Shown piece by piece: positions 10,457-19,974 of a DNA stretch of 64,000 bases (positions are counted from its first letter, which is position 1; each line of letters opens with the position of its first letter). Source of the stretch: Tepidiphilus margaritifer DSM 15129. GTDB lineage: Bacteria; Pseudomonadota; Gammaproteobacteria; Burkholderiales; Rhodocyclaceae. A program made the translations under genes and the position numbers. Location of the stretch: NCBI RefSeq assembly GCF_000425565.1, contig NZ_AUDR01000015.1, positions 62,001 to 126,000 on the forward strand, read 5' to 3'. The notes beneath the pieces were generated by a model, which saw only the letters and a program-made list of their open reading frames with translations, had not been told where the DNA came from and ran no database searches.

Positions 10457-10506
10457 CTGCCGTTACACGGCGCAAGCGCCGAGCCCATCCACCCGAGGAG
10501 AACCCC

Positions 10507-11427
10507 ATGTCGATGTCCGATCGCGACGGCTTCATCTGGTACGACGGCAAGCTCGTGCCCTGGCGTGAAGCCACCACCCACGTGCTCACCCATTCGCTGC
10601 ACTATGGCCTCGCCGTGTTCGAAGGCTTGCGCGCCTATGCCACCGAGCGCGGCACGGCGATCTTTCGCCTGCGCGAGCACACCCAAAGGCTCCTCAATTC
10701 GGCCAAGATCTACATGATGCCGATTCCCTGGCCGCTCGAGGAACTCATGGAAGCGCAGAAAGAGGTGGTGCGCGCGAACAACCTCGAATCCTGCTACATC
10801 CGCCCCATCGCCTTCTACGGCTCGGAGAAGATGGGGGTCTCGCCCAAGGGCGCCAAGGTGCACGTGGCCATCGCCGCCTGGCCCTGGGGCGCCTATCTGG
10901 GCGAAGACGGCCTGGAACGCGGCATCCGCATCAAAACCGCCTCCTTCCAGCGCCAGCACGTCAACGTGACCATGCCGCGCGCCAAGCTCTCCAGCACCTA
11001 CGCCAATTCCATCCTCGCCAACATGGAAGCCACCAGCCAAGGGTACGACGAGGCGCTCCTGCTCGACACCCAAGGGTTCGTCGCCGAAGGCGCCGGGGAA
11101 AACCTCTTCGTGGTCAAGGACGGAGTGTTGTACGAGCCCGAGATCGCCGCGGCGCTCACGGGCATCACCCGCGACACGGTGATCCGCATCGCCGAGGAAC
11201 TCGGCATCCCCTTCGTGTCGCGCAGGCTCACGCGCGACGACATCTACATCGCCGACGAAGCCTTCTTCAGCGGCACCGCCGCCGAGATCACGCCGATCCG
11301 CGAACTCGACGACCGTGTCATCGGCGAAGGCAAGCGCGGTCCCATCACTGCCCGCATCCAGCAGCGTTTCTTCGACATCGTCTCCGGCCGCGCGCCCGAG
11401 TACGATCACTGGCTCGCCTATCTCTGA
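10507..11427 (+). CDS. ilvE: Branched-chain amino acid aminotransferase IlvE
   Basis: A 306-residue class IV PLP-dependent aminotransferase that makes valine, leucine and isoleucine from their 2-oxo acids using glutamate. The PLP-binding lysine is Lys160 in PRAKLSSTY. Other family landmarks are HYGLAVFEGLRAY near residues 32-44, the GFVAEGAGENLFVV segment near 195-208, and SGTAAEITPIRELD in the phosphate-binding region. The length equals that of E. coli IlvE. The start follows GAGGAGA at 10496. D-amino acid transaminase and 4-amino-4-deoxychorismate lyase share the fold, but the N-terminus is the IlvE type. A small zinc-finger gene follows after 11 bases. Confidence 0.95.
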   Translation: MSMSDRDGFIWYDGKLVPWREATTHVLTHSLHYGLAVFEGLRAYATERGTAIFRLREHTQRLLNSAKIYMMPIPWPLEELMEAQKEVVRANNLESCYIRPIAFYGSEKMGVSPKGAKVHVAIAAWPWGAYLGEDGLERGIRIKTASFQRQHVNVTMPRAKLSSTYANSILANMEATSQGYDEALLLDTQGFVAEGAGENLFVVKDGVLYEPEIAAALTGITRDTVIRIAEELGIPFVSRRLTRDDIYIADEAFFSGTAAEITPIRELDDRVIGEGKRGPITARIQQRFFDIVSGRAPEYDHWLAYL

Positions 11428-11438
11428 GGAGCACCCCG

Positions 11439-11654
11439 ATGAGTACCTCCAATCCACTCGAGACCGTGCGCACGGAGCGCGAGCTCACCGTGCGTGCCGA
11501 GGATCTGCCGCTGCACTGCCCGCTTCCCGGTGAGCCGGTCAATCTGCTGCACCCGCGGGTCTTCCTTGACCCCACGGCCGAGGGTGAAGCCGTCTGCCCC
11601 TACTGCAGCCGGCGCTTCCGCTTCGAAGGCCCCTTACCCAAACACCACCACTGA
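11439..11654 (+). CDS. Small zinc-finger protein (zf-CHCC type)
   Basis: A 71-residue protein with a strong ribosome site (GAGGAGC) spanning the ilvE stop. It has Cys27 in LHCP, a conserved LLHPRVFLD segment, and CPYC with FRF nearby, giving one Cys, one His and two Cys as likely zinc ligands. This is the zf-CHCC pattern related to the C-terminal domain of the mitochondrial complex I subunit NDUFS6. Bacterial members are conserved in proteobacteria, often next to ilvE, but have no established function that I know of. It ends in a histidine run (KHHH). Translational linkage to ilvE suggests co-expression rather than a shared pathway. Confidence 0.85.
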   Translation: MSTSNPLETVRTERELTVRAEDLPLHCPLPGEPVNLLHPRVFLDPTAEGEAVCPYCSRRFRFEGPLPKHHH

Positions 11655-11676
11655 TCCCTTTTGCGAGCCCCCTGCG

Positions 11677-13053
11677 ATGACGCTTCCCGACGCCAGCCTC
11701 TTCAAAGCCTACGACATCCGCGGCATCGTCGATGAGACCCTCACCGAAGACGTCGCCCGCGCCATCGGCCGAGCCATCGGCAGTGAGGCGCGCCGACGCG
11801 GCGTGGAGGCGATCGTGGTCGGGCGCGACGGGCGCTTGTCCGGCCCGCGGCTCGCCGCAGCGCTCGCCGAAGGGATTCTCGCCTCGGGGGTGGACGTCAT
11901 CGACATCGGCGCCGTTCCCACCCCGGTCACCTATTTCGCCGCCGAGCATCTCGGCACGCGCTCCTGCGTCTCGGTCACCGGCAGCCACAATCCGCCCCAG
12001 TACAACGGGTTCAAGATGGTGCTCGCCGGCGAGACCCTCTACGGACCGCTCATCCAGGATCTGCGTCGGCGTCTGGCCGAAGGCGACCTGGAAAGCGGCG
12101 CTGGGCAACTGCGCCGGGCCGACGTGCGCGAAGCCTACTTCACGCGCATCACCTCCGACGTCAAACTCGCCCGCCCCATGAAGGTCGCGGTCGACTGCGG
12201 CAACGGCGTAGCCGGGGCCTTCGCCCCCGAGCTCCTCGAACGGCTCGGCTGCCGGGTCGATGCGCTCTTTTGTGAAGTCGACGGCACTTTCCCCAACCAC
12301 CACCCCGATCCATCCAAACCCGAAAACCTGCGCGACCTCGTCGAGCGCGTCGCCGCCACCGACGCCGAGCTGGGGCTCGCCTTCGACGGCGACGGAGACC
12401 GGCTGGGCGTGGTCACCAAACACGGCAAGATCATCTTCCCCGATCGGCAGATGATGCTCTTTGCCGCCGACGTGCTCTCGCGCCATCCCGGCGCCCAGAT
12501 CCTCTTCGATGTCAAATGCTCACGCAAACTCGCCGAAGTCATTCGGACACACGGCGGCGTGCCGCTCATGTGGAAGACTGGGCACGCCCTCATCAAGGCG
12601 AAACTGCGCGAGACGGGGGCGCCGCTCGCCGGCGAGATGAGCGGCCACGTCTTCTTCAAGGATCGCTGGTACGGCTTCGACGACGGGCTCTATGCCGCCG
12701 CGCGCCTGCTGGAGATCCTCTCGCGGCACGACGATCCGAGCGCCGTGCTCGAGGCGCTGCCCGACAGCATCGCCACGCCCGAGCTCAATGTCAAAATGAA
12801 AGAAGGCGAGCCGTTTGCCCTCATCGAACGGCTGCAAGGCTATCGCGGTTTCACCGGTGCGCGCGAGATCATTACCATCGACGGCGTGCGCGTCGAATAC
12901 CCCGACGGATTCGGGCTCGCGCGCGCCTCCAACACCACCCCGGTGGTGGTGCTGCGCTTCGAGGCCGACACGCCCGCAGCGCTCGCCCGCATCCAGGAAG
13001 ACTTCCGCCGCGCGCTTACGAGCGTGTGGCCGGGGATCGAGCTGCCGTTTTGA
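11677..13053 (+). CDS. algC: Phosphomannomutase/phosphoglucomutase (AlgC/ManB family)
   Basis: A 458-residue alpha-D-phosphohexomutase. The phosphoserine loop is TGSHNP with Ser103, and the magnesium loop is DGDGDR at 237-242. The sugar-binding loop GEMSGHVFF lies near 325, and a C-terminal phosphate-binding domain contains RASNTTPVVVLRFE. Family members interconvert mannose-6-P/mannose-1-P and the glucose equivalents, feeding GDP-mannose and UDP-glucose synthesis for LPS and exopolysaccharide. Substrate preference cannot be read from sequence, so the symbol is by family. The ATG at 11677 lies 22 bases after the zinc-finger gene; its ribosome site is weak. Confidence 0.9.
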   Translation: MTLPDASLFKAYDIRGIVDETLTEDVARAIGRAIGSEARRRGVEAIVVGRDGRLSGPRLAAALAEGILASGVDVIDIGAVPTPVTYFAAEHLGTRSCVSVTGSHNPPQYNGFKMVLAGETLYGPLIQDLRRRLAEGDLESGAGQLRRADVREAYFTRITSDVKLARPMKVAVDCGNGVAGAFAPELLERLGCRVDALFCEVDGTFPNHHPDPSKPENLRDLVERVAATDAELGLAFDGDGDRLGVVTKHGKIIFPDRQMMLFAADVLSRHPGAQILFDVKCSRKLAEVIRTHGGVPLMWKTGHALIKAKLRETGAPLAGEMSGHVFFKDRWYGFDDGLYAAARLLEILSRHDDPSAVLEALPDSIATPELNVKMKEGEPFALIERLQGYRGFTGAREIITIDGVRVEYPDGFGLARASNTTPVVVLRFEADTPAALARIQEDFRRALTSVWPGIELPF

Positions 13054-13065
13054 ACGATCACAGCA

Positions 13066-13098
13066 AAGCGTCGCCGTAGCCACCGACCGGCGACGCTT
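13066..13098. terminator. Hairpin between convergent algC and alaS
   Basis: A perfect 11-bp inverted repeat, AAGCGTCGCCG / CGGCGACGCTT, with an 11-base loop fills the gap between the two stop codons. Neither strand has a good T tract after it, so it may act as a bidirectional RNA 3'-end stabiliser or a weak terminator. Confidence 0.5.
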
Positions 13099-13104
13099 CT
13101 GCGA

Positions 13105-15732
13105 TCATCCCTGCAGCCGCTCCAGCGCCCACGCCTTGCCCTGCCCGAGCGCCTCGTCGAGCTTGGCCGGGTCGCCGCCGCCGGCTTGGGCGAGTTCGGG
13201 GCGACCGCCGCCGCGCGCACCCATCGCCTCGGCCGCGGCCTTGACCCAGTCACCGGCCTTGAGGCGGGCGCTGAGCTCCTTGCTCACCGCGGCGAGCACC
13301 ACGGCCTTGCCTTCGACTACGGCCCCGAGCAACACCGCGGTCTTGGGCAGGCGGGAACGCAGCGCGTCGGCGAGTTCGCGCAGCGCCTCGGGCGAGTCGG
13401 CCTCCACCCGGCGCACGAGCAGTTTCGCCTCACCCGCGGTCTCCGCGGCGGCGGCAAGCGCTGCCGCCTCGGCCTGGGCGAGCCGCTGCACGAGCCGCGC
13501 GCGTTCGCGCGCCGCCTCGCGCGTCTGCTCGAGCAAGGCCTCCACGCGGGACGGCACTTCCTCGCGCGCCACCTTGAGCGTCTGGGCGAGCCGCTCCAGC
13601 GTACGATCCACGCCTTGCACCCAGCGCAGGGCCACTTCGCCTGCGACCGCCTCGATGCGGCGCACGCCGGCGGCGATCGCGCTCTCGGCCACGATCTTCA
13701 CCAGGCCGATGTCGCCGGTGCGCGCCACGTGCGTGCCGCCGCACAGCTCCTTGGAGCTGCCGATGGTGAGCACCCGCACCGTTTCGCCGTATTTCTCGCC
13801 GAAGAGCATCACCGCCCCGCTCGCCTTGGCCGCTTCGAGGGGCATTACCTCGGCATGCGTGGGGACGTTGGCGAGCACCTCGCGATTGACGAGCCATTCG
13901 ATGCGCTCGATCTCTTCCTGAGTGAGCGGCTGATGGTGCGCAAAATCGAAGCGCAGACGGTCGGCATCGACGAGCGAGCCTTTCTGCTCGACGTGCGTCC
14001 CCAGCACCTCACGCAAGGCTTTGTGCAAGAGGTGCGTGGCGGAGTGGTGCCGTGCCGTGGCGGCGCGAGCCTCGGCATCGACCTGGGCGCGCACGCGCTG
14101 CCCCAGCGTGAGCCGCCCCGTACGCACCACGCCGTAATGGCCGAACACCTCGGCCTGGATCTTCTGCGTATCCTCGACGGAGAAGATCCCGTCCGGAGCG
14201 CGCAGCTCGCCGCGATCACCCGCCTGGCCGCCCGATTCGGCGTAGAACGGCGTGCGATCGAGCACCACCACGCCCTCCTCGCCCTCGGTGAGTTCATTGA
14301 CCGGCGTGCCGTTGCAATAGAGCGCCACGATCTGCCCGTCGTCTTCCAAGGTCTCGTAGCCCTCGAAGCGCGTCGTCGGCCCTTCGTATTCGAGCACCGC
14401 CTGCATCTTGAATTTGCCCGCGGCGCGCGCCATGGCCTTTTGCCGCGCCATGGCCGCGTCGAACCCGGCTACGTCTACGGTGAAGCCGCGCTCGCGCAGC
14501 ACGTCGGCGGTCAGATCCAGCGGGAAACCGTAAGTGTCGTGCAGCTTGAAGGCGATTTCGCCGTCGAGCTCACTCTGGCCGTTGGCCTGCATCTGCGCGA
14601 TCACCGCTTCCAGCAGCGACATGCCGTGCTCGATGGTACCGAAAAAGCGTTCCTCCTCCTGCCTCAGCGTCGCTTCGATCACCGCTTGACGCGCCACGAG
14701 CTCGGGGTAAGCCTCGCCCATCTCGGCCACCAGCGCCGGCACCAGTCGGTAGAAGAAAGGCGCGCGCACGCCGAGTTTCCAGCCGTGGCGGATGGCGCGG
14801 CGGATGATGCGGCGCAGCACGTAGCCTCGTCCCTCGTTGCCGGGAATGACCCCGTCGGCAATGAGGAAGGAAGCGGCACGGATGTGGTCGGCCAGCACCT
14901 TGAGGCTGGGCTGATCGCGGTCGGCGCAGCCCGTGAGTTCCATGGCCGCGGTGATGAGCCGCTGGAAGAGGTCGATCTCGTAGTTCGAGTGCACGCCCTG
15001 CAGCACCGCGGCGATGCGCTCCAGCCCCATGCCGGTGTCGACGCTGGGCTTGGGCAAGGGATGCATCTCGCCCTGCTCGTCGCGGTTGTACTGCATGAAC
15101 ACGAGGTTCCAGATCTCGATGTAGCGATCCCCGTCCTCGTCGGGCGATCCCGGCGGGCCACCCGGCACTTCGGGGCCGTGATCGTAGAAGATTTCGGTGC
15201 ACGGTCCGCAGGGACCGGTGTCGCCCATCATCCAGAAATTATCGGAAGCGTAGCGCGCCCCCTTGTTGTCGCCGATGCGGACGATGCGCTCGCGCGGCAC
15301 GCCGATCTCCTCGGCCCAGATGCGCCAGGCTTCGTCGTCTTCGGCATACACCGTCACCCACAGCCGCTCGGGCGGCAGCTTGAAAACCTCGGTGAGCAGC
15401 TCCCAAGCGTAGGCGATGGCCTCACGCTTGAAGTAGTCACCGAAGCTGAAATTGCCCAGCATCTCGAAGAAGGTGTGGTGCCGCGCGGTATAGCCGACGT
15501 TTTCCAGGTCGTTGTGCTTGCCCCCGGCGCGCACGCATTTCTGCGCCGTGGTGGCACGCTTGTAGGGACGCTCCTCCAGACCGAGAAAAACGTTCTTGAA
15601 CTGGTTCATGCCAGCGTTGGTGAAGAGCAGCGTCGGGTCACCCTGAGGCACGAGCGAGCTGGAGGGCACGATCGTGTGCCCCTTGCTCGCGAAGAAGTCG
15701 AGGAAGGTTTTGCGGATGTCGGAAGTTTTCAT
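13105..15732 (-). CDS. alaS: Alanyl-tRNA synthetase
   Basis: An 875-residue class II aminoacyl-tRNA synthetase of normal length. The N-terminal catalytic domain starts [13 protein letters not shown] and includes the [21 protein letters not shown] and FKNVFLG regions. The editing domain carries the HxxxH zinc motif in HHSATHLLH and, further on, CGGTHV, which completes the metal site. A C-terminal DHHA1 domain ends the protein. It charges tRNA-Ala and clears mischarged Ser and Gly. The ATG at 15732 is chosen by homology; a longer frame upstream has no conserved residues and I see no clear ribosome site. It is convergent with algC and follows the symporter gene on the same strand. Confidence 0.97.
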   Translation of the reverse strand: MKTSDIRKTFLDFFASKGHTIVPSSSLVPQGDPTLLFTNAGMNQFKNVFLGLEERPYKRATTAQKCVRAGGKHNDLENVGYTARHHTFFEMLGNFSFGDYFKREAIAYAWELLTEVFKLPPERLWVTVYAEDDEAWRIWAEEIGVPRERIVRIGDNKGARYASDNFWMMGDTGPCGPCTEIFYDHGPEVPGGPPGSPDEDGDRYIEIWNLVFMQYNRDEQGEMHPLPKPSVDTGMGLERIAAVLQGVHSNYEIDLFQRLITAAMELTGCADRDQPSLKVLADHIRAASFLIADGVIPGNEGRGYVLRRIIRRAIRHGWKLGVRAPFFYRLVPALVAEMGEAYPELVARQAVIEATLRQEEERFFGTIEHGMSLLEAVIAQMQANGQSELDGEIAFKLHDTYGFPLDLTADVLRERGFTVDVAGFDAAMARQKAMARAAGKFKMQAVLEYEGPTTRFEGYETLEDDGQIVALYCNGTPVNELTEGEEGVVVLDRTPFYAESGGQAGDRGELRAPDGIFSVEDTQKIQAEVFGHYGVVRTGRLTLGQRVRAQVDAEARAATARHHSATHLLHKALREVLGTHVEQKGSLVDADRLRFDFAHHQPLTQEEIERIEWLVNREVLANVPTHAEVMPLEAAKASGAVMLFGEKYGETVRVLTIGSSKELCGGTHVARTGDIGLVKIVAESAIAAGVRRIEAVAGEVALRWVQGVDRTLERLAQTLKVAREEVPSRVEALLEQTREAARERARLVQRLAQAEAAALAAAAETAGEAKLLVRRVEADSPEALRELADALRSRLPKTAVLLGAVVEGKAVVLAAVSKELSARLKAGDWVKAAAEAMGARGGGRPELAQAGGGDPAKLDEALGQGKAWALERLQG

Positions 15733-15780
15733 GGGATGGGCGTCGAATGGGGCGAAAAAGCGAACCATTTAGTTTAGCCG

Positions 15781-15812
15781 AAAAGCACCCCCCTTGTTCA
15801 GGAGGGGCGGCG
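15781..15812 (-). terminator. Weak hairpin at the symporter stop codon
   Basis: CCCCT/AGGGG arms around the symporter stop codon are followed on the minus strand by GGTGCTTTTCGG. The stem is short and the T run has only four bases. It may attenuate readthrough into alaS. Confidence 0.3.
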
Positions 15813-17795
15813 CAGGAAATCCACCAGGGCACGTTGCCGCGCGCTCGGTGCCGGCCCGGCGAGGCTCACCACGACGTGCGTCGCTAGCCCCACGAGCACG
15901 CCGAAAATGCCGCAGGCCACCGGCTGGATGCCGAAGAGCTGCAGGTCGGCTCTGCCACCGAAAGACTCGTGCGTAAGGAAGTAATAAGCAAGACTTGCCG
16001 CCAGCCCCGTCACCATCGCCGCCAGGGCTCCGGCAGGAGCCGCCTGGCGCCAGAAGATGCCCAGGATCAGCGTCGGAAAGAGAAGCGAGGCGGCGAGCGA
16101 AAACGCCAGGCCCACCAGCAGCAGGATGCTGTCGAAGCGCAGCGTCGCCACCCAGGCGGAAATCACGGCCACGAGCAACAGCAAGGTCTTGCTGACGATG
16201 AGCCGGCGCTGGGTGCTCGCCTGCGGCGCGAAGCGGCGATAGTAGAGATCGTGTCCCAGGGCGTTGGAGATGGTCAGGAGCAGCCCGTCGGCGGTGGAGA
16301 GCGCCGCCGCCAGACCGCCGGCGGCCACGAGCCCGACGAAGAAGGCGGGCAAGCCGCCCATCTCCGGCAGGGCCAGGACGATGCCGTCGGGATCGAGCGC
16401 GAGTTCGGCCAGCTGCAGCTTGCCGTCGCCGTTGATGTCTTCGAAGGAAACGAGGCCGACGCGATACCAGGACACGAGCCAAGCCGGCAGTTCGTCGAAA
16501 GAGCGGCCCACGACGTGCTGCAGCACCTCGATCTTGGCCAACATGGCGTAGATCGGCGCGCCCAGATAGAGGAGCGCCACGAAGAAGAGCGTCCAGGCGG
16601 TGGACTTGCGCGCCTCCGACACGGTGGGCGTGGTGTAGTAGCGCATCAGGATGTGCGGCAGCGCCGCCGTGCCGCACATCAGCACGAAGAGCAGGGCGAG
16701 GAAGTTGATCCGGGCATGCTGGCGCGCCTCGGGCGTCGCACCGTGCCAGGCCCGACTGAAATCGCGCGGTGGCCGGGCCTGGGCGAGCGCCGCATCGCGC
16801 AGATGCCGCCAATGGGCGCGTGCCGCTTCCGGCGTCGTCGGCAAGGCCTGGCGCTGGTGCTCCAGCTGATAGATACGCCGCGGATCGCCGCCCTCCTGCC
16901 GCAAGCGGGCGAGCTCACGCTCGAGTGTCTCGCGCTCCTCGGCGAGCGAGGCGGGCAGCGCGTCGATCTTGCGCTGATATTGCTCGGCCCGGGCCCGGTA
17001 GAGCGCACGGGCGAGCTGCTCGTCGGGGCGGTCTCGCCGTTCGGCCACGCCCTGCGCCACCGTCTGCACCATCTCGCCCATCGCCAGATGCGGCAGCGGC
17101 ACGCCGTAGCGCTCCACCGAGAGGACGAGGATCGGCGCGAGGTAGGCGACGATGAGAATCAGATACTGCGACACCTGCGTCCACGTCACCGCGCGCATGC
17201 CGCCGAGAAAGGAGCATACGAGGATGCCGGCCATGCCGATGAGCACGCCGAGCCCGAAATCCACCCCGACGAAACGGCTGGCGATGAGCCCCACGCCGTA
17301 GATCTGCGCCACCAGATAGACGAAGGAGGCGAGCACCACCGCCGCCACGCCGGCAAGCGCCACCGCGCTGCCGTAGCGCTCGTCGAGGAACTCGGGGATG
17401 GTGAACCGCCCGAACTTGCGCAGGTAGGGACCGAGCAGGAGCCCCACCAGCACGAAGCCGCCAGTCCAGCCGGTGACGTAGGCCAGCCCCTCGAAGCCCT
17501 GATGGTAGATGATGCCGGCCAGGCCGATGAAGGAAGCCGCGCTCACCCAATCGGCGGCGGTGGCCATGCCGTTGGCGATGCCCGGCACGCCGCGGCCGGC
17601 GACGTAGAATTCGAGCAGGTCGGAGGTGCGCGCGAGTACCCCCACGCCGGCATAAAGGGCGATGGTGGCGAAGAGAAAGGTAAAACCGATCGCGCGCGCC
17701 GACATGCCGAAAAATTCGCCCAGCGCGAGCGCCGCGCAAAAAAGGGCGAACCCGATGAAATAGAAAAAGTAGAAGCGCCCTGCCGAAGGATTCAT
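15798..17795 (-). CDS. Sodium:solute symporter (acetate permease-like) with internal insertion
   Basis: A 665-residue integral membrane protein of the SSS family, closest in layout to ActP/VC_2705-type carriers of acetate or similar monocarboxylates. About 13 membrane segments are visible, starting FYFFYFIGFALFCAALALG. The SSS signature region includes GRGVPGIANGMATAADWVSAASF near 68-90. A charged, coiled-coil-like insertion spans about 245-350 (many Glu, Arg, Gln). A loop at about 453-464, DINGDGKLQLAE, fits an EF-hand calcium loop. The ATG at 17795 starts a typical first helix. Its stop-side neighbour is alaS; upstream, 13 bases away, is the kinase/exonuclease fusion, so the three genes 20351-15798 look like one operon. 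The substrate is unknown. Confidence 0.88.
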   Translation of the reverse strand: MNPSAGRFYFFYFIGFALFCAALALGEFFGMSARAIGFTFLFATIALYAGVGVLARTSDLLEFYVAGRGVPGIANGMATAADWVSAASFIGLAGIIYHQGFEGLAYVTGWTGGFVLVGLLLGPYLRKFGRFTIPEFLDERYGSAVALAGVAAVVLASFVYLVAQIYGVGLIASRFVGVDFGLGVLIGMAGILVCSFLGGMRAVTWTQVSQYLILIVAYLAPILVLSVERYGVPLPHLAMGEMVQTVAQGVAERRDRPDEQLARALYRARAEQYQRKIDALPASLAEERETLERELARLRQEGGDPRRIYQLEHQRQALPTTPEAARAHWRHLRDAALAQARPPRDFSRAWHGATPEARQHARINFLALLFVLMCGTAALPHILMRYYTTPTVSEARKSTAWTLFFVALLYLGAPIYAMLAKIEVLQHVVGRSFDELPAWLVSWYRVGLVSFEDINGDGKLQLAELALDPDGIVLALPEMGGLPAFFVGLVAAGGLAAALSTADGLLLTISNALGHDLYYRRFAPQASTQRRLIVSKTLLLLVAVISAWVATLRFDSILLLVGLAFSLAASLLFPTLILGIFWRQAAPAGALAAMVTGLAASLAYYFLTHESFGGRADLQLFGIQPVACGIFGVLVGLATHVVVSLAGPAPSARQRALVDFLRRPS

Positions 17796-17808
17796 CGCCC
17801 TCCCCGAC

Positions 17809-19974
17809 TCAATAACGCAGGCGCGCGTAATAGGTCTGCTGCGACGCCTCCCGCGCCTGGCGCAGGGTGACCACGCCTTTCTCGGCAAGGAGAGGGATCA
17901 TCTTGAGAAAGATCTCCGCCGTCACCAGTGCATCGCCCAGCGCCGTATGCCGGCCGAAGACTCTCACCCCGAAATAGCGCGCCAGCGCTTCTAGCGAATG
18001 CTCCTGGTTCGGCAGAATGAAGGCGGCCAAGAGCAGCGTGTCGAGCACGGGCTGATCGAAGCGGATACCGAGCTTTTCTTCCTTGAGCTGGAGAAAACGC
18101 ATGTCGAAAGCGGCGTTGTGCGCCACGAGCACGGTATCCTGGGCGAAGCGATGGAAAGCCGGCAGCACTTCCGCGATCGTCGGCTGCCCTTCCAGCATCT
18201 CCGGCGTGATGTGATGCACGGCGATGGAGGCCGGATCGAGAGGACGGCGCGGGTCGATGAGCTGCTCGAAGGATTCGTGCTTCAGCAGCCGGCCATTGAC
18301 GATGCGGGTGGCACCGATCTGGATGATCTCGTCGCCCCCGGCCGGGTCGAGCCCGGTGGTCTCGGTGTCGAATACGGTATAGCTCAGTTCCGTGAGCGGG
18401 CGGTCTTCGAGCGCGGTCGCTTCGGCCGACCAGGCGAAGAGATCGAAATCGTAGAATTCCGGTCGCCCCTCCTCCTGGGTGGTCGGCACGGCGGGCGTCG
18501 CTGGCGGCGGCAGGCGCCGCACGGAGCGCTTGCGCGGCAGCGCCAGGCGCACGAACGCGCGATGGCGCGCCTTCTCGCGGTCGAACCACATGGCAGCGCC
18601 GTGGCGCTCGAGTACGTCGCGCAGTGTGAGCGGCGAACGGGTCCCACCCAGGCCCAGCGGCTCCAGTTCCCAACCGGTGACGATCTCGTTGCTGAGGCTG
18701 CCGCCCGACCACATCAAGTCGAGATAGACGAGGCGATCGTCGCCCGAGAGGCGCAGACGCAAGGTACGCACGCCGTAGTCCTCCACCAGGCGGCCGGCGA
18801 GGAAGGCGAGCGCCTGCAGCAGCGAGAAATGATCGGCGTCGAACCACAATTCCTCGTCGAGGATCTCGAGCTTGAGGGCGACGTCGAGGCGGCGCCTCAG
18901 GTACGCTTCGGCCGCGCGCACCAGGTCGGCACCGCGCATCGGCTCCAGCGGCCAGCGCGCGCGCAACGCATCGGCGAAGGCGCGCGAGGCCGCCTCCAGG
19001 CGCTCGCTCACCGCCTCCACCTCGCGGACGATGACGGCATGAAAACGCGCGCGCATCGCCTCGTCCACGTCGGGCAGGTGCAGCATCTCAGCGGCAAGCC
19101 GGATGTTGGCGATGGCGGCGCGATTGCCCTCGGTGAGTTCGAAGAGCAGCTCGTTGCGCGAAGCCTCGCGCTCGATCTGGTCGGTGACGTCTTCCAACAT
19201 CAAGACGTAGCCGCTGATCTCCTCTCCCGCCGCTTCCCCGGCGATCGGCGAGACGCGCACCCGGATGAGCGCCCCGGCCGGGGTCGCCGTCACCACCTGC
19301 ATACTCGGGTGCACTTCTCCTTGCCCGCGCAGGGCGTCGATCGAGTCGAAGACGTGCGCCACCAGGTCGGGGTCGAGCAGCGCGTGGATCGAGCGCCCCA
19401 GCCCGATCCAGCCGCTTGCCGCCGCCGTGGCAGGAGCGCCGAACGCCCGTTCCAGCCGGCGCGCCGCCTCGTTGTAGAGGATGATCCGCCCCTCGGCGTT
19501 GCACACGATCACCGCCTCGGCCAATTGGGCCATCAGCGCGGCCAGACGGTTGCGCTCCTCTTCGACGGCACGGCGCGCCTCGAGCACGCGCTCGTCGAGC
19601 CCCGCGAGCAGGCGGTCGCGCTCGTCGGCGATACGGTTGATCGCCTGGGCGAGCGCCACCACCTCGCGCGGCCCCTCTTCCGGCACACGAAAACCCGGGT
19701 TGGCCCGACGCAGCACGTCCAAGCCCTCGGCCATGCGCAGCAACCCCTGCACGTAGTGGCGAAAGAGGCGTGCGAGCAACGCGATGCCCAGCGCAAAGCC
19801 CGTCGCCGTGGTCAGAAGGCCCAAGGGCAGCCACTGCCCGGCAAGAAGGCGCAAAGTGGCGCGCGCCTCCCCGGAGGCGTCGGCCCAGACCATCACCCCC
19901 GTGAGCACGAAGGGGCCGGTCATCAAAGCGGCGAGCACCGCCACCGCCAGCGCGAAGCGCCAGCGCGCCTGCAT
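17809..19974 (-). CDS. Membrane PAS/pseudo-histidine kinase fused to a DEDDh 3'-5' exonuclease
   Basis: A 721-residue fusion. Two N-terminal membrane helices (about 7-30 and 48-70) are followed by a HAMP-like linker, a coiled coil (110-150) and a PAS domain (about 150-265). A dimerisation-like helix pair follows (270-330), then a region resembling a degraded HATPase (340-480). The helix that should carry the phospho-accepting His reads FELTEGNRAAIANIRLAA and has none; no N-box or clear G-box is seen. Residues 525-700 form a DnaQ-like exonuclease with all five residues: Asp536 and Glu538 (FDTETTG), Asp624 (HNAAFD), His676 and Asp681 (HTALGDA). It overlaps the upstream receiver gene as TGATG and precedes the symporter gene by 13 bases. 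The DNA or RNA substrate is unknown; it is not the replicative epsilon subunit. Confidence 0.85.
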   Translation of the reverse strand: MQARWRFALAVAVLAALMTGPFVLTGVMVWADASGEARATLRLLAGQWLPLGLLTTATGFALGIALLARLFRHYVQGLLRMAEGLDVLRRANPGFRVPEEGPREVVALAQAINRIADERDRLLAGLDERVLEARRAVEEERNRLAALMAQLAEAVIVCNAEGRIILYNEAARRLERAFGAPATAAASGWIGLGRSIHALLDPDLVAHVFDSIDALRGQGEVHPSMQVVTATPAGALIRVRVSPIAGEAAGEEISGYVLMLEDVTDQIEREASRNELLFELTEGNRAAIANIRLAAEMLHLPDVDEAMRARFHAVIVREVEAVSERLEAASRAFADALRARWPLEPMRGADLVRAAEAYLRRRLDVALKLEILDEELWFDADHFSLLQALAFLAGRLVEDYGVRTLRLRLSGDDRLVYLDLMWSGGSLSNEIVTGWELEPLGLGGTRSPLTLRDVLERHGAAMWFDREKARHRAFVRLALPRKRSVRRLPPPATPAVPTTQEEGRPEFYDFDLFAWSAEATALEDRPLTELSYTVFDTETTGLDPAGGDEIIQIGATRIVNGRLLKHESFEQLIDPRRPLDPASIAVHHITPEMLEGQPTIAEVLPAFHRFAQDTVLVAHNAAFDMRFLQLKEEKLGIRFDQPVLDTLLLAAFILPNQEHSLEALARYFGVRVFGRHTALGDALVTAEIFLKMIPLLAEKGVVTLRQAREASQQTYYARLRY

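Noticed and set aside
13186-15777. An 863-codon plus-strand frame opposite alaS
   Set aside because: alaS is full length with all motifs on the minus strand; this frame shows no domain.
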